In this document: positions 16,100-23,226 of the stretch, piece by piece
Layout: each line of letters starts with the position of its first letter
Position numbering within the stretch: the stretch's first letter is position 1
DNA from: Mangrovihabitans endophyticus
GTDB lineage: Bacteria > Actinomycetota > Actinomycetes > Mycobacteriales > Micromonosporaceae
DNA: 64,000 bases
Direction: 5' to 3'
Assembly: GCF_014646155.1 (NCBI RefSeq)
Contig: NZ_BMMX01000012.1
Coordinates: 62,001 to 126,000 of the forward strand
Translations under genes and position numbers: made by a program
The notes under the pieces: model-generated
Seen by the model: only the letters and a program-made list of their open reading frames with translations
Database searches by the model: none
Told to the model about the DNA's origin: nothing

Positions 16100-17209
16100 A
16101 TGCCTTTCATCCCGCCGGGTCGTCACCCGGTCACCCCAGCCACCCGCGCCGGTCTCGGCGCGGCGGTCGTGCTGCTCGCGGCCATCTCGGCGGTGGAGAT
16201 AGCGCAGGGTGGTCGGCCGGAGTTCATCGGGTTGCTGGCCGCGGTGCCGTTCATGGCCGCGGTCTTCGCGTTCTGGCGGACGGTGCTGAGCGTGGGCGCG
16301 CTGACCACCGCGGTCAGCCTGGTGTTCACCGCGATGGACGGCGAAGTCGGCATGGTTGGCATGGTCAACGTCGCCGGCATCATGGTGGCCACCGGCATCG
16401 CGGCCGCGATGGCGACGGTCCGGCAGCGTCAGGCCGATCGGATCGCCGAGTTGTTGCGCCTGGCGGCGGTGGCCCAGCAGGCGGTGCTGCGACCGATCGG
16501 GCCCCAGGTGGGCAACCTCGCGGTAGCGGGTCGATACATCTCGGCGTCGGCCGCCGCGGACATCGGGGGCGATCTCTACGAAGCGCTCGATACCCCGTAC
16601 GGGGTACGGATCATCATCGGTGATGTGCGCGGCAAGGGCCTGGACGCGGTACGGCTGGCCAGCATCGTGCTGGGCTCGTACCGGCATGTGGCGTATGAAC
16701 GGTCGGATCTGCGCACGATCGTGGCCGACCTGGACCGTGCGGTGGCGCGCAGCGTGGGCGACGAGGACTTCGTGACCGCTGCGCTGCTGGAGGAACGTGG
16801 CGGGACGCTCACCATCGTCAACTGTGGACATCCGGCACCGCTGCTGCTGCGCCGCGGGAAGGTGATCGCCTTGGAGCCGCCGGCGCCGGCGCCGCCGCTG
16901 GGCTTCGTCCCGGTGGCCGAGCCACGCGTGGAACGGTTGGAGCCGGGCGACCGGTTGCTGCTGTTCACCGACGGGCTGGGGGAGGCGCGGCGGGAGGGCG
17001 AGTTCTTCCCCACCGCCGACCGCGGCTGGCGGCTGCTGGGCCACGGCACGGTCGCTGATGGTTTGGCGTCACTGGAGACGGCCCTGATCGACTGGGTGCA
17101 CGGCCGCCTCGACGATGACATCGCGTTGGTGCTGATGGAGTACACCGGGCATGCGGAAGCGCCCGCGGTTCCCGTGCCGAGCTGGGAAGTCGGCACCGCA
17201 GGGAGCTGA
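16100..17209 (+). CDS. Membrane SpoIIE-type PP2C protein phosphatase
   Basis: A 369-residue protein with three or four N-terminal membrane helices (about 15-110: GLGAAVVLLAAISAVEI, FIGLLAAVPFMAAVFAFW, VGMVNVAGIMVATGIAAAMA) and a short coiled linker. The SpoIIE/PP2C phosphatase domain (about 130-355) has metal-ligand motifs ADIGGDLYEAL, IGDVRGKGLDA and DRLLLFTDGLGEARR plus a final DDDIALVLM. These enzymes dephosphorylate anti-anti-sigma factors; no partner kinase or STAS protein is adjacent. Cytoplasmic catalytic domain, membrane anchored. Confidence 0.9.
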   Translation: MPFIPPGRHPVTPATRAGLGAAVVLLAAISAVEIAQGGRPEFIGLLAAVPFMAAVFAFWRTVLSVGALTTAVSLVFTAMDGEVGMVGMVNVAGIMVATGIAAAMATVRQRQADRIAELLRLAAVAQQAVLRPIGPQVGNLAVAGRYISASAAADIGGDLYEALDTPYGVRIIIGDVRGKGLDAVRLASIVLGSYRHVAYERSDLRTIVADLDRAVARSVGDEDFVTAALLEERGGTLTIVNCGHPAPLLLRRGKVIALEPPAPAPPLGFVPVAEPRVERLEPGDRLLLFTDGLGEARREGEFFPTADRGWRLLGHGTVADGLASLETALIDWVHGRLDDDIALVLMEYTGHAEAPAVPVPSWEVGTAGS

Positions 17210-17218
17210 CGTGCCGGT

Positions 17219-17425
17219 TTAGTAGACGCCGGCTTTCTCCGCGGCCTTCTCGGTCGCGGACTCCACGGGTTTCTCCACGGGGACCGTCGGTGCCTCGGAC
17301 GGTGCAGGGGTGTGAACCGGGACGTCACCGTCGGCGGGTTCGGGTGCGCGATGCCGCCCGACATATCCGCGAGGTTCCTCGTCCCGTCGAGGTTCGGGAA
17401 TCAGATTCTTGATCGAGGCGAACAC
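17219..17425 (-). CDS. Small hydrophilic hypothetical protein
   Basis: I place the start at GTG 17425 because GGGGAGG lies 5 bases upstream and codon use is good from there on; the longer frame reaching 17617 is less convincing. The 68-residue product is VFASIKNLIPEPRRDEEPRG, a Pro/Glu/Thr-rich middle and an Ala/Glu/Lys C-terminus (TEKAAEKAGVY). No domain is recognised. It ends 10 bp from the SpoIIE gene, convergent. Confidence 0.5.
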   Translation of the reverse strand: MFASIKNLIPEPRRDEEPRGYVGRHRAPEPADGDVPVHTPAPSEAPTVPVEKPVESATEKAAEKAGVY

Positions 17426-17644
17426 GGCGACCTCCCCGGGTCTCGACGCGAGTGCGTACACGGGGAGCAACGAGTCGTCGCACTCGTCGATACGTCGTGC
17501 GGGTGGTTGTTCTGGCAAATGGCCGATCGGTTGCCCCGACGGCCACCCGATCGGTGACATTCGACGTCCCGGTCGGCGGTCGAAGCCGCGTCGGACGGGC
17601 ACATTCCGGCGTATCACCTGGCGTCTTGTCGACTCCTACCGATG

Positions 17645-17675
17645 AGTAATACAGTGGGTGTTACTGACGGGTAAC
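17645..17675 (+). promoter_or_regulatory. Operator-like inverted repeats before the acyl-CoA dehydrogenase
   Basis: GTTACTGACGGGTAAC (17660-17675) is an inverted repeat with 5-bp arms and a 6-bp spacer. An upstream AGTAA (17645-17649) pairs with its TTACT arm to give a second, overlapping dyad. Repeats of this TTAC..GTAA form precede fatty-acid oxidation genes in actinobacteria and are bound by TetR-type regulators in known cases. The regulator here is not identified. Confidence 0.5.
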
Positions 17676-17700
17676 CCACGTCCGGAGAGCGGGGCCAGCC

Positions 17701-19557
17701 ATGACCCATTACCACAGCAACCTGCGCGACCTGCAGTTCAACCTGTTCGAGGTCTTCGGAGCGGACCAGGCGTTCGGCCAAGCTCCGTTCGACGAGATCG
17801 ACGCGGACACCGCGCGTGACGTGCTGGACGAGGTCAACCGGTTGGCCCGCGAGGACCTCGCGGCCAGCTACACGGACGCGGACCGCAATCCGCCGGTGTT
17901 CGACCCCCAGACGCACACCGCCCCGCTGCCGGAGTCGTTCAAGAAGTCGTACGAGAAGTTCATGGCTTCCGAGTTCTGGCGGCTGGACCTGCCCGGCTCA
18001 CTGGGCGGCACGCTGGCGCCCCGGGCGCTGTGGTGGGCGATCGCCGAGCACGTGCTGGGCGCCAACGCGCCGATCTGGCTCTACGCCAACGGTCCGTCGT
18101 TCGCGCACGTGCTGAACATCGAGGGCACGCCGGAGCAGCGGGAGTGGGCCAAGCTCTTCGCGGAGAAGCAGTGGGGCGCCACCATGGTGCTCACCGAGCC
18201 GGACGCCGGGTCGGACGTCGGCGCCGGGCGCACCCGGGCCGTGCCGCAGGACGACGGTTCCTGGCACATCGAGGGTGTCAAGCGCTTCATCACCTCGGGT
18301 GAGCACGACCTCACGGACAACATCATCCACTACGTGCTGGCCCGCCCGGTCGGCGTCGAGGGGGTCGGGGGTCCCGGCACCAAGGGTCTGTCCCTGTTCG
18401 TGGTGCCCAAGTTCCACTTCGACCCGCAGACCGGCGAGCTGGGTGAGCGCAACGGTGTCTTCGCCACCAACGTCGAGCACAAGATGGGCCTGAAGGTCTC
18501 CAACACCTGCGAGATGACCTTCGGCGGCAACGGCATCCCGGCGAAGGGCTGGCTGCTCGGCGACGTGCACCAGGGCATCCGCCAGATGTTCATGATCATC
18601 GAGTACGCCCGCATGATGGTCGGCACCAAGGCGATCGCCACCCTGTCCACCGGTTACCTGAACGCCCTGGAATACGCCAAGAGCCGCGTTCAGGGTGCGG
18701 ACCTGACGATGAACTCGGACAAGTCGGCGCCGCGGGTCACCATCACCCACCATCCGGACGTCCGTCGTTCGCTGATGCTGCAGAAGGCGTACGTCGAAGG
18801 GCTGCGTTCCCTGGTGACGTACACGGCGACGTGGCAGGACAAGGTGGCCATCGCGGAAGCGGCCGGAGACACCGAGACCGCCAAGGCCGCCGCCCGCGTC
18901 AACGACCTTCTGCTGCCGCTGGTCAAGGGAGTGGGCTCGGAACGGGCGTACGAACTGCTCAGCCACGAGTCGTTGCAGACCTTCGGCGGTTCCGGCTTCC
19001 TGCAGGACTACCCGCTGGAGCAGTACGTCCGGGACGCGAAGATCGACACCCTGTACGAGGGCACCACGGCGATCCAGAGCCTGGACCTGATCTTCCGGAA
19101 GATCGTCAAGGATCAGGGTGTCGCCCTGGCCACGGTGGCCGGGGAAATGCAGTCGTTCGTCGAGTCCGAGGCGGGCAACGGCCGGCTCAAGGAGGAACGG
19201 CTCGCGCTCGGCAAGGCGCTCGGCGAGCTCCAAGCCATCATGGGCACCCAGATGACCTGGCTGCAGGCCGTGCAGGAGGGCGACAACGGCGGGCTCTACA
19301 AGGTCGGTCTGACCTCTCGCCGCGTGCTGCTGGCCCTTGGCGACGTGCTTGTCGCGTGGCTGCTGCTGCGTGGCGCCGAGGTCGCGCTCGGCGCGCTGAA
19401 CACCGAGGTGACCCCGTCGGACAAGAACTTCTACGAGGGCAAGGTGGCCGCCGCGCGGTTCTTCGCCCGCGAGGTGCTGCCGCGCATCGGCGCCGACCGG
19501 CGGATCATCGAGAACACCACCCTCGACATCATGGATCTGCCGGAAGAGGCGTTCTGA
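17701..19557 (+). CDS. Acyl-CoA dehydrogenase (large FadE type)
   Basis: A 618-residue FAD enzyme that introduces the alpha-beta double bond in acyl-CoA. It is longer than classical dehydrogenases (about 380 residues) because of an N-terminal extension ([20 protein letters not shown]) and a C-terminal helical extension, as in the FadE5/DmdC-like subgroup. The core has [17 protein letters not shown] (FAD/substrate segment), [16 protein letters not shown], and [20 protein letters not shown], whose Glu is the expected catalytic base position. It stands alone behind the palindromic region at 17645-17675 and ends before a strong hairpin. Confidence 0.92.
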   Translation: MTHYHSNLRDLQFNLFEVFGADQAFGQAPFDEIDADTARDVLDEVNRLAREDLAASYTDADRNPPVFDPQTHTAPLPESFKKSYEKFMASEFWRLDLPGSLGGTLAPRALWWAIAEHVLGANAPIWLYANGPSFAHVLNIEGTPEQREWAKLFAEKQWGATMVLTEPDAGSDVGAGRTRAVPQDDGSWHIEGVKRFITSGEHDLTDNIIHYVLARPVGVEGVGGPGTKGLSLFVVPKFHFDPQTGELGERNGVFATNVEHKMGLKVSNTCEMTFGGNGIPAKGWLLGDVHQGIRQMFMIIEYARMMVGTKAIATLSTGYLNALEYAKSRVQGADLTMNSDKSAPRVTITHHPDVRRSLMLQKAYVEGLRSLVTYTATWQDKVAIAEAAGDTETAKAAARVNDLLLPLVKGVGSERAYELLSHESLQTFGGSGFLQDYPLEQYVRDAKIDTLYEGTTAIQSLDLIFRKIVKDQGVALATVAGEMQSFVESEAGNGRLKEERLALGKALGELQAIMGTQMTWLQAVQEGDNGGLYKVGLTSRRVLLALGDVLVAWLLLRGAEVALGALNTEVTPSDKNFYEGKVAAARFFAREVLPRIGADRRIIENTTLDIMDLPEEAF

Positions 19558-19584
19558 TCGTTCTCCCGTCCCCCAGAGCAGGAG

Positions 19585-19618
19585 GCGGACCGGCGGACAA
19601 CGACGTCCGCCGGTCCGC
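19585..19618. terminator. Bidirectional hairpin terminator
   Basis: A perfect 14-bp inverted repeat (arm GCGGACCGGCGGAC) with a 6-base loop lies between the convergent acyl-CoA dehydrogenase and SixA-like genes. Confidence 0.82.
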
Positions 19619-19631
19619 TGCCTGTCCGGTG

Positions 19632-20147
19632 TCAGCCGCGGGCGGTGTGCTCGGTGATCAGCGGCATCGAGTGGGGTTCGGTGGTCGCCCACGACCGGTC
19701 CGTGCGGTGCACGGCCAGACCGGCGGTCTTCAGGCCGCTCAGGGTCGCCGCTTCGGGATCCGGGCGCAGCAGCAGGGACACGTCCGACATGGTGGGGTTG
19801 TGTCCCACCACCAGGACCGTCCGGACGTCGTCTGGCACCCGCCGGAGCAGGTCGAAGACCTCGGTGCGGCCACCGTCATACAGGCCCGCCTCGTAACGGA
19901 CCTCGGGCGACACGGCGGCCTCGCGGGCCTGGGAGAGCGCCACCGCGACACCATGCCAGGTCTGCCGGGTCCGAGCAGCGGGAGAGCACAACACCAGTTG
20001 CGGTGCGATGCCCTCGTCGGCCAGCCAGGCGCCGACGGCATCCGCGTCCGTCTCGCCCTGCGTGGTCAGTCTGCGGTCGATGTCGGTCAGCTCACCAGGG
20101 GTCTCGGCCTTCGCATGGCGCAACAGGATCAGGGTGCGCGCAGTCAT
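19632..20147 (-). CDS. SixA-like histidine phosphatase
   Basis: A 171-residue member of the histidine phosphatase superfamily. RHAKAE at about residues 10-15 is the catalytic RHG/RHA motif. The proton-donor acidic region follows SPAARTRQTW, and VLVVGHNPTMSDV supplies the second catalytic His. It resembles SixA phosphohistidine phosphatases, which act on phosphorylated His-containing phosphotransfer domains, though small-molecule phosphatase activity is equally possible. ATG 20147 is chosen; ATG 20153 two codons upstream is possible. Divergent from the DUF6458 gene. Confidence 0.86.
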   Translation of the reverse strand: MTARTLILLRHAKAETPGELTDIDRRLTTQGETDADAVGAWLADEGIAPQLVLCSPAARTRQTWHGVAVALSQAREAAVSPEVRYEAGLYDGGRTEVFDLLRRVPDDVRTVLVVGHNPTMSDVSLLLRPDPEAATLSGLKTAGLAVHRTDRSWATTEPHSMPLITEHTARG

Positions 20148-20260
20148 GAACATCAGCTTGCCTGATTGAGTTTCGCCCTGCCGGGGTAACACGCAGGCGT
20201 TCGAATCGACCGAGGTCGTGTCTGCGCCGGACGGGCGGGGCACCCACCAAGGAGGGCCCG

Positions 20261-20539
20261 ATGGGCATCGGCGGAAGCATCTTCCTTCTCGCGCTGGGGG
20301 CGATTCTGGCGTTCGCCGTCAACGCGCAGGTCAGCGGAATCGACATCAACATCGTCGGCTGGGTGCTGATGGCGGCTGGTGTCGTCGGTCTGATCATCAC
20401 GCTGTGGTACTGGAACAGCCGGCGCCGCACCGTGGTCAACCGGGAGCGTGTCGCTCCGGCCAACGGCCAGGTGGTGAACGAATACCGTGAGGTGCGTCGG
20501 GAGGACCCGCCCCCGCCGCCGCCCACCTACGGTAGCTGA
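20261..20539 (+). CDS. DUF6458-type small membrane protein
   Basis: A 92-residue protein with two membrane helices (GIGGSIFLLALGAILAFAV and IVGWVLMAAGVVGLIITLWYW) separated by a short loop, then a basic segment and a Pro-rich end (DPPPPPPTYGS). AGGAGG precedes the ATG at good spacing. The pattern matches the actinobacterial DUF6458 family of unknown role. Confidence 0.82.
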   Translation: MGIGGSIFLLALGAILAFAVNAQVSGIDINIVGWVLMAAGVVGLIITLWYWNSRRRTVVNRERVAPANGQVVNEYREVRREDPPPPPPTYGS

Positions 20540-20550
20540 GCCCTCGGCAC

Positions 20551-20583
20551 CGGCCCGCGACCCCTGGCGGGGGCTGCGGGCCG
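20551..20583. terminator. Hairpin terminator
   Basis: Inverted repeat with arms near GGCCCGCGACCCC and GGGGCTGCGGGCC, interrupted by one mismatch and closed by a 5-base loop. It follows the DUF6458 gene and faces the end of the hemolysin-III gene. Confidence 0.7.
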
Positions 20584-20664
20584 ACGGTGCTCTGGGCCCG
20601 TTTCGGTGCGGTAGACCGAAATCCGGGACCGGCCGGTGGCGACGATGCGATCGGCCGGCGCGAT

Positions 20665-21342
20665 TCAGGCGTACAGGGCGAAATAGATCGCGATGTGATG
20701 GCAGAGCGCGGCGATCAAGGTGCAGGCGTGGAAGAACTCGTGATGGCCGAAGACCATCGGCCACGGGTTGGGCCGACGCAGCGCGTAGAACACCGCGCCC
20801 ACGCTGTAGATGGCGCCGCCGGTGACCAGCAGCACCAGATCGGCGACCCCGCCGCGGTGCAGCACGTCCGGCAGGATCGTCACGGCGGCCCAGCCGAGCG
20901 CGAGGTACAGCGGGGCTCCGACCCAGCGTGGCAGGTGCGGCCAGATGGTCTTCAACGCGACCCCGCCCAGCGCTCCGCCCCAGATGAGGGTGAGCATCAG
21001 GGTGGCCTTGGTGGTCGGCAGCAACAGCACGCAGAACGGGGTGTAGGTGCCGGCAATGAAGATGAAGATCATTGAGTGGTCCATGCGCCGCATGATCTGG
21101 TAGCCGCGTTCGGACCAGATGCGGCGATGGTAGAGGGCGCTGACGCCGAACAGCCCGCACACCGTGAGGCTGTAGACGGCGCAACTGACCAGCGGCGCGG
21201 CGCCGGGTCGGCTGGCCGCGATGGAGCAGAGCACGATGCCGCACGCGAGTGCGACGAAGAACGCGTACTGGTGAAGCCGACCTCGCAGCCTGGGCTTGCC
21301 GAGGTCGGCCGGCTTCATCCGGAACGGGGCCGATGGCGTCAC
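20665..21342 (-). CDS. Hemolysin III / TrhA family membrane protein
   Basis: A 225-residue seven-helix protein of the PAQR/hemolysin III family (TrhA). Conserved metal-site motifs: SALYHRRIW in the second helix region, RRMDHSMIFIFIAGTYTP, and the C-terminal HHEFFHACTLIAALCHHIAIYF, which supply the Ser, His and Asp expected to form a zinc-hydrolase-like site. Bacterial members are linked to membrane-fluidity homeostasis. Starts at GTG 21342; tandem palindromes lie 12-38 bp upstream. Confidence 0.9.
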   Translation of the reverse strand: MTPSAPFRMKPADLGKPRLRGRLHQYAFFVALACGIVLCSIAASRPGAAPLVSCAVYSLTVCGLFGVSALYHRRIWSERGYQIMRRMDHSMIFIFIAGTYTPFCVLLLPTTKATLMLTLIWGGALGGVALKTIWPHLPRWVGAPLYLALGWAAVTILPDVLHRGGVADLVLLVTGGAIYSVGAVFYALRRPNPWPMVFGHHEFFHACTLIAALCHHIAIYFALYA

Positions 21343-21352
21343 GACGATAAGG

Positions 21353-21381
21353 CTACGGCACCGTAAGTTACTGCACGGTAG
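21353..21381 (-). promoter_or_regulatory. Tandem TACGG-type palindromes before the hemolysin-III gene
   Basis: TACGGCACCGTA (21354-21365) is a perfect palindrome around CA. A second, imperfect copy TACTGCACGGTA (21369-21380) follows 15 bp later, and together they form a larger dyad (CTAC..GTAA / TTAC..GTAG). The form is typical of TetR-type operators. Placed directly before the TrhA start, it may control it in response to membrane lipid state. The regulator is not in the window. Confidence 0.5.
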
Positions 21382-21390
21382 TGAAATCTC

Positions 21391-23226
21391 TTACTTCGCC
21401 GGGTCCACGCCACGCAGGATCAGCGGCAGCCGGGCGGCGGCGCCCGGGGACACCACCACCGGTACGCCCCAGTCCTGCCGGGTGAGGTGACAGGCGGCGT
21501 GCTCGACGTCGGCGTCGCAGGTGGCCGCCTGCGCCACCACCTGCAGCACGCCGCGCGGCACGCGCGGATCGATCACCAGCCGGCGGGACAGGTCCGTGGT
21601 GACGCCGGCGCCCTCGGCCAGCAGTTCGGGCGGGGCTGCGGACACCTCCAGGCGCGTGGACGGCCCGTACGTGTCGTCGAGTTTCTGGCCGGGAGCGGGA
21701 GTGAAGATCACCTCCAGCGTCATCGCGCCGGGCGGAACCGTGGCGGGCGGGCGTTCGACGCGGTGGCGTTGGCCTGCCACGGTGCTGACCGCGCTCGGTG
21801 CGAGTCGCGTCAACCGGTGTGCGCCGGACTCCACCACGATCACGTCCCCGTCGCCGGTCACCAGCACGTCGCTGGGCTCGGCCAGCTCCGCCTGCACGGT
21901 GGAGACGGCGTCGGTGTCCGGGTCGTATCGGCGTACCGCGCCGTTGTAGGTGTCGGCAACCAGGACCGAGCCGTCCGGAGCGGCGGCGACCCCGAGCGGG
22001 TGCTGGAACAGCGCCTTCCCGCCTGGCCCGTCGACGTGGCCGAAGTCGAACAGACCCTGACCGACCGCGGTGTGCAAGGTGCCGTCACGGATCCAGCGCA
22101 GCGCCGACGTCTCGCTGTCCACGATCCACAATCGATTGCCGGAGACGGCCAGGCCGGACGGTTGCGCCATCCACACGTCGGGCAGTGCGCCGTCGCGCAG
22201 CGACTCCACGGTGGTGCCCGCGTAGACGCCGGCGGTGCCGGCTACCGGATCGAACCACCACAACTGGTGGATGCCGGCCATGGCGACGATCACCCTGCCG
22301 TCGAACCAGACGACATCCCACGGCGAGGACAGATCGGCGGTACGGGAGTCCTGCCCCGCCTCGCCCCAGCCGGACCGCTCCCCGCCCGAGTCGGTCCGCC
22401 CCTCGGCCGGGGCGGACCGCCAGGGTCGCCCCGAACCGGCGACGGTGGTCACCTCACCGGTGGCCAGCGCGACACCGCGCAACCGGTGGTTGACCGTGTC
22501 CGCGACCACCACGTCGTACCCGGCGATCGCCGCGACCTCGCTCGGAAGCAGGCACAGGCCCTGCGGCTCGGAGAACGGCGCGCCACGCTCGCCGGAACCG
22601 ATGCGCCGGACCACCGTGGCGCCGTCCGGGGTGATCTCGGCCAGCGAGTGCCGTGCCGAGTCGGACACCAGCAGATTGCCGCTCGGCAGTTCGATCGCCT
22701 TGCCGGGGAAGCGCAGCAGGGTGTCCGGTGGGTCGGGCGGCACGTACGGGCCGTCGCCGCGATGCAGCGTGCCCGCGGCATCGTGCTCGTTGATCAGATC
22801 GTCGAGAAGCCGGGAGAGGCCCTCCGCGTGGCCCTCGCCGGCCATCGACGCGACCAGGTAACCGGCCGGATCGATCACCGCCAGCGTGGGCCACGCCTTG
22901 GCCGCGTACTGCTGCCACAGGTGCATGTCGGCGTCGTCGACCACCGGATGCCGGACGCCATACCGCTCGACGGCGGCGGCCAGGGCGTCGGGGTCGCGTT
23001 CGTGCTCGAACTTCGGCGAATGCACGCCGATCACCACGAGCACGTCCCCGTACCGCTCCTCCAGCGGGCGCAGCTCGTCCAGCACATGCAGGCAGTTGAT
23101 GCAGCAGAAGGTCCAGAAGTCGAGCAGCACCACCTTGCCGCGCAACCCGGCCAGGGTGAGCTCCTGGCCGCCGGTGTTCAGCCAGCCCCGCCCCCGCAAG
23201 TCGGGGGCGCGCACCCGAGCGCTCAT
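21391..23226 (-). CDS. Thioredoxin-like / NHL-repeat protein
   Basis: A 611-residue fusion. Residues 1-150 form a thioredoxin/TlpA-like domain (GKVVLLDFWTFCCINCLHVLDELRPL) with the Cys motif C-C-I-N-C, then VLVVIGVHSPKF and AKAWPTLAVIDPAG, the cis-Pro segment. From about 170 an NHL-type beta-propeller is built of repeats such as IELPSGNLLVSDSARHSLAEI and HPLGVAAAPDGSVLVADTYNG. A beta-rich C-terminal domain follows. The organisation equals human NHLRC2 and its bacterial homologues. No signal peptide, so probably cytosolic. The ATG overlaps the stop of the upstream gene by 4 bases (ATGA), so the two are cotranslated. Confidence 0.88.
   Translation of the reverse strand: MSARVRAPDLRGRGWLNTGGQELTLAGLRGKVVLLDFWTFCCINCLHVLDELRPLEERYGDVLVVIGVHSPKFEHERDPDALAAAVERYGVRHPVVDDADMHLWQQYAAKAWPTLAVIDPAGYLVASMAGEGHAEGLSRLLDDLINEHDAAGTLHRGDGPYVPPDPPDTLLRFPGKAIELPSGNLLVSDSARHSLAEITPDGATVVRRIGSGERGAPFSEPQGLCLLPSEVAAIAGYDVVVADTVNHRLRGVALATGEVTTVAGSGRPWRSAPAEGRTDSGGERSGWGEAGQDSRTADLSSPWDVVWFDGRVIVAMAGIHQLWWFDPVAGTAGVYAGTTVESLRDGALPDVWMAQPSGLAVSGNRLWIVDSETSALRWIRDGTLHTAVGQGLFDFGHVDGPGGKALFQHPLGVAAAPDGSVLVADTYNGAVRRYDPDTDAVSTVQAELAEPSDVLVTGDGDVIVVESGAHRLTRLAPSAVSTVAGQRHRVERPPATVPPGAMTLEVIFTPAPGQKLDDTYGPSTRLEVSAAPPELLAEGAGVTTDLSRRLVIDPRVPRGVLQVVAQAATCDADVEHAACHLTRQDWGVPVVVSPGAAARLPLILRGVDPAK

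Noticed and set aside
17998..19692. A 564-residue minus-strand ORF antisense to the acyl-CoA dehydrogenase
   Set aside because: Shadow frame of a strongly supported gene.
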